From Planctomycetaceae bacterium (GTDB lineage Bacteria > Planctomycetota > Planctomycetia > Pirellulales > Pirellulaceae): a stretch of DNA of 22,456 nucleotides. The translations under genes and the position numbers were made by a program. Position 1 is the stretch's first letter. Every line of letters starts with the position of its first letter. The stretch covers positions 1 through 22,456 of the forward strand of contig JACKHN010000053.1 in the NCBI GenBank assembly GCA_020638975.1, given 5' to 3'. A model generated the notes under the pieces. That model ran no database searches. It had not been told where the DNA came from and saw only the letters and a list, made by a program, of their open reading frames with translations. Of the stretch, positions 1 to 7,638 are shown one piece after another.

Positions 1-1
1 G

Positions 2-199
2 TTTATCGACAAGTTGCTCGACTCGATTGTCGGCTTCGAGATTGAGATTGATCGCATGGAAGGTAAGTGGAAGTTGAGCCAGAACCATACTTCAGAACGC
101 CGATCACGAGTTGTCGACGCATTGCGGGCGAGAGGCGACGAGCAATCGGTGGCAATCGCCGATCTTATGTCAGAATCTCTTGAGGAGCACGAAGCGTGA
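2..199 (+). CDS. PaiB-like FMN-binding protein, C-terminal fragment
   Basis: Only the last 65 codons are in the window; the gene begins upstream of base 1. The visible part carries a signature I recognise from the C-terminus of the PaiB family (FMN-binding split barrel, often annotated as negative transcriptional regulator): IVGFEIEI followed by EGKWKLSQN and then a helical tail with ERR and ALRARGD. PaiB proteins are about 200 residues, so roughly two thirds is missing. The family is cytoplasmic and binds flavin; its role outside Bacillus is poorly known, so a regulatory function is not shown here. The TGA stop overlaps the GTG start of the downstream methyltransferase by four bases (GTGA), which suggests translational coupling and one operon. 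Family assignment is fairly secure; function is not. Confidence 0.8.
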   Translation, partial: FIDKLLDSIVGFEIEIDRMEGKWKLSQNHTSERRSRVVDALRARGDEQSVAIADLMSESLEEHEA

Positions 200-1041
200 A
201 TCAGTTAGACAATTCAGACCGCGACCAGCGGCTGGTTTCCGATCAGTTTCCCCGTTCATCGGCCTATCATCCCGATTGGGTAATGGCCAATGCTATGGGG
301 TCCAACTCGATGTGGCTCGCCGAATGGCTGAGCACCGTCATGGAACTCCAGCCGGGAATGCGTGTGTTGGATCTTGGTTGTGGTCGTGCCGTGTCGTCGG
401 TCTTTCTGGCTCGTGAGTTCGATGTCCAGGTTTGGGCGACCGATTTGTGGATCAGTGCATCAGAGAATATTCAACGGATTCGTGACGCCGGTTGCCTTGA
501 CCGCGTTTTTCCGCTGCATGCCGACGCGCGATCGCTGCCATTCGCGGCGGGCTTCTTCGACGCGATCATTGTGATCGATTCGTTTTCTTACTACGGCACC
601 GACGATCTGTACTTGAACTACCTCGCCAACTTCGTCAAACCGGGCGGCCAGATCGGAATCGCTGGAGCTGGGATCATGCGGGAATTCGAAGTCGTTCCTG
701 ATCATCTTCGCGAGATGTGGACCGAGGACTTTTGGTGTTTGCATTCGGCGGACTGGTGGCGACGGCATTGGGCAAGGACCCAGATCGTGGACGTCGAAGT
801 CGCCGACACCATGGAAGATGGCTGGAAAACGTGGATCGCGTGGCACGAAACGGCTCATCCCGACAACAATCTCGAACTCGACACGTTGAAGGCCGACCGA
901 GGCGAAAACCTTGGGTACATTCGGATGGTGGGGCGCCGGCGCAAAGAAGCCGCGTTAGTGGACTACTGCTGGCCCGACAACCTGCGATTCTTTCCGCCTG
1001 AGTATGCGCAACACCCGCTGTTGCGTAATGAATCGGCGTGA
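196..1041 (+). CDS. Class I SAM-dependent methyltransferase
   Basis: A 281-residue cytoplasmic protein with the Rossmann methyltransferase pattern. Motif I is VLDLGCG at residues 57-63, which binds S-adenosylmethionine. The acidic residue at the end of strand 2 is D83 (ATDLW). The post-motif region HADARSLPF lies at 108-116, FDAIIVID at 121-128 is motif II/strand 4, and KPGG at 148-151 is the usual turn before strand 5. The C-terminal part is rich in Trp and acidic residues and probably forms the substrate cap; the substrate cannot be told. The start is GTG, chosen because it overlaps the stop of the PaiB-like gene and the protein reads sensibly from there. The two genes probably form one operon. 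The gene ends five bases before the convergent DUF1501 gene, with no visible terminator between them. Confidence 0.85.
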   Translation: MNQLDNSDRDQRLVSDQFPRSSAYHPDWVMANAMGSNSMWLAEWLSTVMELQPGMRVLDLGCGRAVSSVFLAREFDVQVWATDLWISASENIQRIRDAGCLDRVFPLHADARSLPFAAGFFDAIIVIDSFSYYGTDDLYLNYLANFVKPGGQIGIAGAGIMREFEVVPDHLREMWTEDFWCLHSADWWRRHWARTQIVDVEVADTMEDGWKTWIAWHETAHPDNNLELDTLKADRGENLGYIRMVGRRRKEAALVDYCWPDNLRFFPPEYAQHPLLRNESA

Positions 1042-1046
1042 CGGAA

Positions 1047-2492
1047 TTAGGCGATCAACTCCGACACCGGATGATGCTCTTCGACGCCGGTCAAGCGGAA
1101 GTTCAAGCCGCGGAAGCGAAACGTGAGTTTTCGATGATCGATCCCAAGGCAATGCAGGATCGTCGCTTGAACGTCCGTTACATGCACCGGTCGATCGACC
1201 ACATTAAAACCGAGTTCGTCGGTCGCCCCAACGGAAATCCCTGGACGAATGCCACCGCCAGCCAACCACATCGTGAACGCTTGCGGATGATGATCGCGGC
1301 CTTTGCTGCGTCCCAATGCCGCGCTGGCTTCGACCATGGGTGTCCGTCCGAACTCGCCGCCCCACACGACCAGTGTGTCGTCCAGTAAGCCACGTTGCTT
1401 TAGATCCTCAAGCAAAGCCGCACAGGCTTGATCGGTTTGTTTGGCTTGGCCACGAACGCCGCCTTCAACATTGCTGTGATGGTCCCAGCCGGAATGATAG
1501 ACCTGAATGAACCGCACGCCGCGTTCAGCCATGCGTCGTGCCAATAGGCAATTGTTGGCGAACGCCGCTTTCCCGTCTCCCGGCTTGGCTCCGTACAGAT
1601 CGAGAGTCTCTTGCGTCTCTTGCGAGAAGTTCATTAACTCGGGCGCTCGCGATTGCATTCGAAACGCCATTTCGTAGGCATTGATCCGAGTTGCGATCTC
1701 TGGATCACCGACAATATCTAGCCGCTGTTCATTCATCTTGCGGATGAGATCCAACGAGTCGCGTTGTGCTTGCGTGTCGAAGCCTTTGGGGTTGGAAACG
1801 TGTAAGATCGGATCACCCTGTCCGCGGAACGGAACGCCTTGATGAGTTCCGGGCAAGAAGCCGCTGCTCCACATCGCCGCTCCACCGCTCAGATTACCAC
1901 CACTCTCGAGCACGACGAACGAAGGCAGATCGTTCGCTTCGCTGCCGATTCCGTAACTCAACCACGAACCCATGCTCGGTCGTCCCGGAATGCCGCTGCC
2001 GGTGTTCACGAACAGTTGTGCCGGAGAGTGATTGAACAGATCTGTGTGACACGAGCGAACGATCGCGATGTCGTCGACGACTTTGGCCAAATGTGGCAAG
2101 ACTTCCGAGACTTCGGCACCGCATTGGCCATGCCGGGCAAACTTGAATCGCGGGCCAAGGACGGCGGCATCTGGTTGAATAAACGCGTAACGCTGGCCCT
2201 TGATGACTTCGGGCGGGATCGGCTTTCCTTCCAATTCGGTCAGCTTCGGCTTGTGATCAAAGAGTTCAAGCTGACTCGGCGCACCCGCCATGAATAAGTA
2301 AATGACACGCTTCGCCTTGGCCGGGAAATGAGTTGGCTTGGGAGCCGTTGGGTTCGGGCTTTCGTCAACCGCTGCGTGTGATTCGTTGGCCAACAAGGAA
2401 GCCAATGCGATCTTACCAACCCCCACACCACAGCTTTGAAAGAAGTGGCGGCGAGTCTGTGAACGTCGAACGTCGAAGTGGTAGTGTGTCAT
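1047..2492 (-). CDS. DUF1501 domain-containing Tat-exported protein
   Basis: About 481 residues. The N-terminus has a twin-arginine export signal: TRRHFFQ followed by a hydrophobic stretch (VGVGKIALASLLA) and an Ala-x-Ala-like end (ESHA). DUF1501 proteins are a sulfatase/alkaline-phosphatase-like family abundant in planctomycetes. Recognisable family blocks are YLFMAGAPSQLELFDHKP near the start of the mature protein, RSCHTDLFNHSPAQ, GRPSMGSWLSYGIGS, the late GRDHHPQAFTMWLAGGG block, and HVTDVQATILHCLGID near the end. The biochemical role is unproven; members are usually encoded next to PSD1 cytochromes, as here. An in-frame ATG at 2522 would overlap the PSD1 gene by 23 bases. I prefer the ATG at 2492, which lies eight bases after the PSD1 stop, has AGAGCG upstream and starts just before the Tat signal. 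Co-transcribed with the PSD1 gene. Confidence 0.9.
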   Translation of the reverse strand: MTHYHFDVRRSQTRRHFFQSCGVGVGKIALASLLANESHAAVDESPNPTAPKPTHFPAKAKRVIYLFMAGAPSQLELFDHKPKLTELEGKPIPPEVIKGQRYAFIQPDAAVLGPRFKFARHGQCGAEVSEVLPHLAKVVDDIAIVRSCHTDLFNHSPAQLFVNTGSGIPGRPSMGSWLSYGIGSEANDLPSFVVLESGGNLSGGAAMWSSGFLPGTHQGVPFRGQGDPILHVSNPKGFDTQAQRDSLDLIRKMNEQRLDIVGDPEIATRINAYEMAFRMQSRAPELMNFSQETQETLDLYGAKPGDGKAAFANNCLLARRMAERGVRFIQVYHSGWDHHSNVEGGVRGQAKQTDQACAALLEDLKQRGLLDDTLVVWGGEFGRTPMVEASAALGRSKGRDHHPQAFTMWLAGGGIRPGISVGATDELGFNVVDRPVHVTDVQATILHCLGIDHRKLTFRFRGLNFRLTGVEEHHPVSELIA

Positions 2493-2499
2493 GTTCGCT

Positions 2500-5400
2500 C
2501 TATTGTTTGGTGATTGCTTCATCCAAGTTCATAACCGCGCGGGCCACCATTACCCACGATGCCCGCTCGGCCATTTGCTCCGCTTCACCGGCGTCTGGAT
2601 CGAGAAACATCTTGGCATTCAGTTCACCCGCCTCCAGTCGCTTCTGCTGCGTCGCCTGAAATTCCAGCAACAGCGCCACTTCATCACCACCAGGCGGACG
2701 CGTCAAGAATCGCCGAAAGATCTCCGTCGCGCCTTCTTCCTTCGATGTTCGACGTTCTCTCCGTTCCGCGACAGCTCGAGCCAGCTCGAGATACATTTCA
2801 TCATTCAACAGCGTCAACGCTTGCAGTGGCGTATTGCTGCGGTTTCGTCGTGGCACACAGTTCTCGCCGGTCGGTCCATCGAAGACCGTGTAAGCCGCGA
2901 AGGGGGCCGTTCGTTTGCTGAAGGTATATAGCGAGCGGCGATACCGATCTTCGCCTGGCGACACATTCCATTTCATGTTGCCATACGACAATTCTGTCAC
3001 ACTTGCCTGTTGCGGCGGATAGACGCTGGGGCCGAACATCTTGGCGGACAATCGGTCGCTCGCTTTGAGCATGATGTCGCGTACCATTTCGGCGTCGACT
3101 CGATAGCGCGGACCACGAGCCAACAGGCGATTCTCGGGGTCACGGGCGAGTAATGCTTTCGAAACCACAGAACTTTGCCGATACGTGGCGCTGCTCACGA
3201 TCGATCGATGTAGTTCTTTCAGTGACCAGCCGCCTTCGACAAACTCCTTGGCGAGCCAATCTAGCAACTCGGGGTGCGTCGGCGGATCCGACTGCGTGCC
3301 GAAATCGCCACTGGTCCGCATCAGTCCATTCCCGAAGAACGCTCGCCAAGCACGGTTCACGGTTACTCGCGCGGCAAGGGGATTGGCGTCGCTGACCAGC
3401 CAACGAGCAAATTCCAACCGGTTCTTCGGTGGCGAGTCGGTGAGCGAGGCAAAGACAGTTGGAATTGCGGGATCGACCAACTCCCGAGGACTTAAGTACT
3501 CGCCGCGATGATGTCGATGCGTGGCTCGCGGATTATCGGCAGGTCGCTCTAAGAGTACCATCGCGGAGGTCGGCTCAGGCAGCTTGTTGCGTAATTCGTC
3601 GATCGGTTTGCGAGCCTCGGCGAGCAGTGGTGTGACGTTCAAGAAGTGTGAGTGGACGGCTGCTGCTTCTTGTTCGTTCCAAGACGACTCATCGCGAATC
3701 AAAACTGGCTCCAGGTCAACGGGCAGTTCGGACGCCTGTGCCGATTCATTACTGGTCGCGGAAATGCGGAACCGGCCAAGACTGGCGGCGAAATGTCGTT
3801 CAAATAACAATTCGATCGTCAACGAACCGGTCGGCTCCAGCGGCTTCGCAAAGTTAAGCACCAGTTGGCTCGCGTGCCCTTCGCGGCCTGACGTTGACCA
3901 GCCGGTTGAACCGTCGCCATCGAGCACGTTCTTCGCGTCGGCATTGCCGCTGCCAATGCTGATCTTGCCATAGCTATTCGACGCCGAAGTGATATCGACT
4001 TTCGCGACACCTTGCTTGGCGGTGACTTCGCTCAAGAAGAAATCGCCTTTTCGCCCTTCGTAATAGCAACGTCCAGGACCGCCGGCTGGTAAGCGATCGT
4101 CGGGCAGTACTTCCAATCGCAATGCGGTCACCAGATGCTCACGTGACGACAAATCGAACGTCAAAGTAAACACATCTCGCTTGGTGATATCGCCACTCGA
4201 AAAGATCGAGCCATCAGCAAGGATTTCTAATCGCGGGAGGTTGGTTTGCATTTCGCTCGGACGAAGCACCGACCAATGAACGGCCTTGGCTTGCTGCTCC
4301 GTAAGCCAAGCAGCAAACTCATTATCAAGGTTCTGCTTGCGCAGCGATTCTTCCGGCCCATCACCCTCGCCAACGGGAAAGTGCTGCGGCAGATCGGCTT
4401 CGAGTTTTGTAATCTCCGCTTCGAGTTCTTGTCGCCGCTGTTCAATTGCAGGGTCGGCGATTGGGAAATCCGGTTCATCGGCGTTGTTGAGCAATGCCAG
4501 TAAGCTGTAGTAGTCGGTGTGTGTGATGGGATCGTACTTGTGTGTATGGCACTGAGCACAGCCGGTTGTGAGCCCCATCCAAACCGTGCCGGTCGTAGCG
4601 ACTCGGTCAATCATGGCATAAAAGCGATATTCAAGCGGATCGATCCCGCCTTCTTCGTTGAGCATCGTGTTGCGGTGAAAACCCGTCGCGACGTGTTGAT
4701 CGTTCGTTGCGCTGGGCAGCATGTCGCCGGCGAGTTGCTCGATCGTGAATTGGTCGAATGGCATGTCGTCGTTCAACGCCTTGATGACCCAATCCCGATA
4801 CGGCCACATGGTGCGAGGACGGTCTTTTTCATAACCGTTCGTGTCCGAGTAGCGAGCTAAATCAAGCCACAGCCGAGCCCATCGTTCGCCGTAGTGTTTT
4901 GACCTTAGTAGCTGATCGACGAGTTTGTCGTAGGCCTGTGGATCGGAGTCGTTGACAAACGCGTCTGCCTCTTCGGGCGTCGGAGGCAAGCCAATCAGAT
5001 CGAGATAAACTCGGCGAACAAGCGTATAGCGATCTGCTTCCTCAGAGTGTGCTAACTTCTCCGCTTCAAGCTTTGCGAGGACAAAGCGATCGATATCATT
5101 GCGAACCCATGACGACTCCTTCACCATGGGGATAGCAGGACGTTGTGGTGGAACGAAAGCCCAATGTTGTTCATACTTCGCCCCTTCACGAATCCAAAGG
5201 CGAAGTTGGTGTCGTTGTTCGTCGGTCAGCGTCTCGCCCGAGTCCGGGGGAGGCATCTGTTCGTCGGGGTCGGTGGACAGAACCCGACGAAGTAACTCGC
5301 TTTCATCTGGCTTGTTGGGGACGATGGCGCCGGAGTCGATCGCCGACTCGCGCACGTCAAGCCGTAGATCGGCTTTCCGCTCTTCTTCATCGGGACCGTG

Positions 5401-5541
5401 GCATGCCAAGCACTTGGCAGCCAACAGCGGTCGGATGGTGCGGTTGTACCCAACAGACTCGTCGGCATGAGAAGATTGTACGAAGCTACCCAGCAGGGCC
5501 AGCGTGACATATAGTAACGGTTTCGATGTTGTATCGGTCAT
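2500..5541 (-). CDS. PSD1 / DUF1549-DUF1553 planctomycete cytochrome c protein
   Basis: A 1013-residue secreted protein. A Sec signal peptide spans about residues 1-26, ending SSHA. Next comes a PSCyt1-type cytochrome c domain (about 30-120) with the haem motif CLACH at 44-48 and a likely distal Met in MPPP at 96. DUF1549 follows (about 145-355), with its own CAQCH at 328-332 near its end. A middle section (about 360-690) holds a beta-rich region that may be carbohydrate-binding-like. DUF1553 occupies about 695-970 (NRLEFARWLVSDANPLAARV and AFFGNGLMRTSGDFG). Proteins of this layout are almost confined to Planctomycetota and relatives, where they sit next to DUF1501 genes. An envelope redox role in polysaccharide use has been proposed but is not demonstrated. 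The gene is first in a two-gene operon with the DUF1501 gene. Length is typical for the family. Confidence 0.92.
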   Translation of the reverse strand: MTDTTSKPLLYVTLALLGSFVQSSHADESVGYNRTIRPLLAAKCLACHGPDEEERKADLRLDVRESAIDSGAIVPNKPDESELLRRVLSTDPDEQMPPPDSGETLTDEQRHQLRLWIREGAKYEQHWAFVPPQRPAIPMVKESSWVRNDIDRFVLAKLEAEKLAHSEEADRYTLVRRVYLDLIGLPPTPEEADAFVNDSDPQAYDKLVDQLLRSKHYGERWARLWLDLARYSDTNGYEKDRPRTMWPYRDWVIKALNDDMPFDQFTIEQLAGDMLPSATNDQHVATGFHRNTMLNEEGGIDPLEYRFYAMIDRVATTGTVWMGLTTGCAQCHTHKYDPITHTDYYSLLALLNNADEPDFPIADPAIEQRRQELEAEITKLEADLPQHFPVGEGDGPEESLRKQNLDNEFAAWLTEQQAKAVHWSVLRPSEMQTNLPRLEILADGSIFSSGDITKRDVFTLTFDLSSREHLVTALRLEVLPDDRLPAGGPGRCYYEGRKGDFFLSEVTAKQGVAKVDITSASNSYGKISIGSGNADAKNVLDGDGSTGWSTSGREGHASQLVLNFAKPLEPTGSLTIELLFERHFAASLGRFRISATSNESAQASELPVDLEPVLIRDESSWNEQEAAAVHSHFLNVTPLLAEARKPIDELRNKLPEPTSAMVLLERPADNPRATHRHHRGEYLSPRELVDPAIPTVFASLTDSPPKNRLEFARWLVSDANPLAARVTVNRAWRAFFGNGLMRTSGDFGTQSDPPTHPELLDWLAKEFVEGGWSLKELHRSIVSSATYRQSSVVSKALLARDPENRLLARGPRYRVDAEMVRDIMLKASDRLSAKMFGPSVYPPQQASVTELSYGNMKWNVSPGEDRYRRSLYTFSKRTAPFAAYTVFDGPTGENCVPRRNRSNTPLQALTLLNDEMYLELARAVAERRERRTSKEEGATEIFRRFLTRPPGGDEVALLLEFQATQQKRLEAGELNAKMFLDPDAGEAEQMAERASWVMVARAVMNLDEAITKQ

Positions 5542-5573
5542 AGAATCGCTGCTCGGAAGTTGGTGTGCGATCG

Positions 5574-5603
5574 ATTATAACCTCTCCGAATCGAAGATGC
5601 CCA
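5574..5603 (-). promoter_or_regulatory. Possible sigma70-type promoter for the PSD1-DUF1501 operon
   Basis: On the minus strand the divergent intergenic region holds a perfect TATAAT (5574-5579). It is preceded, 18 bases away, by TGGGCA (5598-5603), which matches TTGACA at four of six positions. Transcription would start near 5567, about 25 bases before the PSD1 ATG. Planctomycete promoters are poorly defined, so this is a pattern match only. Confidence 0.3.
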
Positions 5604-5651
5604 TCAGTCGCCATACGACAACCGGATAATGCGAAAGCTTTAGGACATACG

Positions 5652-5657
5652 AAAGGA
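5652..5657 (+). promoter_or_regulatory. Ribosome binding site deciding the oxidoreductase start
   Basis: AAAGGA lies three bases before the ATG at 5661 and six bases before the ATG at 5664. The open frame extends upstream to 5565, but that stretch has no protein-like character, while the Rossmann strand begins right after the tandem ATGs. The spacing favours the second ATG. Confidence 0.55.
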
Positions 5658-5663
5658 TCGATG

Positions 5664-6773
5664 ATGACGAAAACCGTGAATGTGGCCATGGTTGGCTTAG
5701 GGTTTGGTGCCGAGTTCATTCCAATTTATCAGGCACATCCCAATGCCAACGTGCATGCCATCTGTCGGCGGAACGAGGCGGAACTGAACAAGGTCGGCGA
5801 TACGCTTGGCATCGATCGGCGCTACACGAACTACGAAGACGTTCTGAGCGATCCCGACGTTGATTTTGTTCACATCAACAGCCCGATCCCCGATCATGCC
5901 CGGATGTCGTTGCAAGCGTTAGATGCCGGCAAGCACGTTATGTGTACCGTCCCGATGGCGACGACGATTGACGAGTGTCGTCAAATCGTCGAGAAGGTGA
6001 ATGCGACCGGCTTGAAATACATGATGGCCGAGACGGTCGTGTACAGCCGCGAGTACCTCTTCATCAAAGAAATGTACGACAAGGGTGAACTCGGCAAGAT
6101 CCAGTACATGGCGGCATCGCATCCGCAGGACATGGATGGCTGGCCAGAGTATTGGGAACGCATGATCCCGATGCATTATGCGACGCATGTCGTCAGCCCG
6201 GTGCTTGGCCTTGTGAACGGGCTTGCCGAACAAGTCTCCTGCTACGGATCAGGCACCGTCCGCGAGGATATTGCCAAGAAGTCCGGTAACAAGTTCGCCG
6301 TTGAATCCTGCCAGATCAAGATCGCCGATAGCGACATCGCGGCGCATGTTTGGCGATTCTTGTACGACACGGCGCGTCAGTATCGTGAGAGTTTCGATGT
6401 GTATGGCACGAAGAAGAGCTTCGAATGGACTTTGGTCGAAGGCGAGCCGCATGTGCTGCATACGGCGAAGAAGCCTGAGCCTGAAATCGCGACGCACGTC
6501 GAAGTCCCCGACTACGCTCACTTACTCCCAGAGCCAATTCGTAAGTTTACACAAACTATCGAAGATGCCGATCATCTTTCGTTTGTTCAAGGCGGCGGCC
6601 ACGGCGGCTCGCATCCGCACCTGGTTCACGAGATGGTCAGCGCCCTGATCGAAGACCGCGATCCTCGACCCAACGCCAAGACGAGTGCAAACTGGACATG
6701 TGTCGGCATTTGTGCGCACGAGTCGGCGTTGAAAGGCGGTGAAGTTGTGAAGTTGCCGGAGTTTACTCGATAA
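5664..6773 (+). CDS. Gfo/Idh/MocA family oxidoreductase
   Basis: About 369 residues. The N-terminal Rossmann domain begins NVAMVGLGFGAEF, with the dinucleotide-binding GLGFG at about 11-15, so NAD(P)(H) is the expected cofactor. The usual GKHVxxEKP signature is present as GKHVMCTVPMA, with T-V-P at about 95-97; the lysine normally found in EKP is therefore replaced by Val. A histidine in the MHYATHVVSP segment (H175) sits about where the catalytic His of the family lies. The C-terminal part has a Gly/His-rich GGGHGGSHPHLVHEM block, which I associate with a planctomycete and verrucomicrobial subgroup. There is no signal peptide, so the protein is probably cytoplasmic. It is divergent from the PSD1 operon and 14 bases upstream of the small-protein gene. 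The substrate, probably a sugar or cyclitol derivative, is unknown. Confidence 0.88.
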   Translation: MTKTVNVAMVGLGFGAEFIPIYQAHPNANVHAICRRNEAELNKVGDTLGIDRRYTNYEDVLSDPDVDFVHINSPIPDHARMSLQALDAGKHVMCTVPMATTIDECRQIVEKVNATGLKYMMAETVVYSREYLFIKEMYDKGELGKIQYMAASHPQDMDGWPEYWERMIPMHYATHVVSPVLGLVNGLAEQVSCYGSGTVREDIAKKSGNKFAVESCQIKIADSDIAAHVWRFLYDTARQYRESFDVYGTKKSFEWTLVEGEPHVLHTAKKPEPEIATHVEVPDYAHLLPEPIRKFTQTIEDADHLSFVQGGGHGGSHPHLVHEMVSALIEDRDPRPNAKTSANWTCVGICAHESALKGGEVVKLPEFTR

Positions 6774-6787
6774 CCCGGAGAAGATTC

Positions 6788-7066
6788 GTGAGCGAAGTCG
6801 ATCCTGAAATCAAAGCGCTGCAAGATTCGATATTCTTGTCGAAGGTTGCGCGTGCGCGACGTACGCCCATTGATGAGAAAATATTTGACGGGCCGCGACT
6901 ATTCGACCAATCCTGCGCACGGATGCGCAGTGGGATTCGACACGAACACCCTGACTTTACGTCAGAGCAGGTGGAACGCGAGCTTCGTCGATGCCTAAAG
7001 ATCAAGCGATTACTTGATGAGCGTGGTCTCTATGTTGACGCCGGGTATATCGATGAACAGCTTTGA
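6788..7066 (+). CDS. Small helical protein, partner of a nucleotidyltransferase
   Basis: A 92-residue, highly charged protein predicted to be mostly helical. It has no signal peptide or membrane segment. It starts with GTG; GGAG lies seven bases upstream (6777-6780). The central block, LFDQSCARMRSGIRHEHPDF (38-57), followed by an amphipathic helix rich in Glu, Arg and Leu, has a GIRH-x-x-P pattern. I recognise that pattern from unnamed small proteins encoded directly before nucleotidyltransferase genes in many bacteria. Its end overlaps the next gene by 14 bases, pointing to tight translational coupling. By analogy with toxin-antitoxin organisation it could be the antitoxin or a regulatory subunit; this is inference. 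An Arg-x4-His (R47-H52) resembles a HEPN motif, but the protein is short for that fold. The pair sits between metabolic genes and may be a mobile insertion. Confidence 0.7.
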   Translation: MSEVDPEIKALQDSIFLSKVARARRTPIDEKIFDGPRLFDQSCARMRSGIRHEHPDFTSEQVERELRRCLKIKRLLDERGLYVDAGYIDEQL

Positions 7067-7625
7067 AGCGACCGCTCATGTGGTTACTCAATTGGAAGTC
7101 CAACGTGTTTCCTACATGCTAGTCGGAGCGCTGTCGAGCAACGCTTACGGAATTCCACGCGCCACTAAAGATGCCGACATCGTCGTATCTTTTGATTCAA
7201 TTGGGGTTGTTGAGTTCGCGAAGAGTCTGGGAGTCGGCTTTAAGCTAGACCGCCAGATGCGAATGGAAACCATCACCAATTCAATTCGAAACATCATCAC
7301 TTATACACCGACAAATTTCGATATTGAATTATTTCGGCTTAGTCAGGATGAACACCACAAGGAGCGATTTCAGCGGCGTCAACGTCGTTGGTTGGAGGAA
7401 ATCAAACGCGAAGCCTGGATTCCTTCTGCCGAAGACGTTGTAATTCAAAAGCTCAGATGGAAACGGCGTAAGGATCTGGACGACGCAGAGAATATCCTGG
7501 CAGTCCGCGCAAAGAAGTTGGATTGGGACTACCTTAATCATTGGACCATGATTCACAACACCAATGACCTGCTTAAGCAATTACGAGACGAGTGTCCGAA
7601 CCTTGACGTGCTCGATGAAGAATAA
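7053..7625 (+). CDS. Nucleotidyltransferase of the DNA polymerase beta fold (MNT/AbiEii-like)
   Basis: About 190 residues from the ATG at 7053, which overlaps the upstream stop by 14 bases. An open frame from 7014 adds 13 unconvincing residues. The N-terminal block reads YMLVGALSSNAYGIPRATKDADIVV. This is the Gly-Ser-type loop (here GALSSNAYG, 25-33) followed by a D-x-D pair (D40, D42) that binds metal and nucleotide in this superfamily. FDIELF (89-94) offers the third carboxylate. The C-terminal half has AEDVVIQKLRWK and DDAENILAV, typical of AbiEii/MNT-like toxins and of unnamed nucleotidyltransferases in bacteria. The expected activity is transfer of a nucleotide to RNA, protein or a small molecule; the target is unknown. 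Its stretches around 7200-7340 look more AT-rich than the flanking genes, consistent with acquisition, although I did not compute composition. Confidence 0.78.
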   Translation: MNSFEATAHVVTQLEVQRVSYMLVGALSSNAYGIPRATKDADIVVSFDSIGVVEFAKSLGVGFKLDRQMRMETITNSIRNIITYTPTNFDIELFRLSQDEHHKERFQRRQRRWLEEIKREAWIPSAEDVVIQKLRWKRRKDLDDAENILAVRAKKLDWDYLNHWTMIHNTNDLLKQLRDECPNLDVLDEE

Positions 7626-7638
7626 CGCCACGACCGCG

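Noticed and set aside
5661..5670. ATGACGAAAA at the start of the oxidoreductase gene as another copy of the 10.4-kb repeat unit.
   Set aside because: It is a single partial match that encodes the normal Met-Thr-Lys start of the protein, with no second arm nearby.
6923..6943. Arg-x4-His in the 92-aa protein (R47-H52) as a HEPN RNase motif.
   Set aside because: The protein is shorter than HEPN toxins and the motif is mid-protein rather than late; the match could be chance, so I did not call a HEPN domain.
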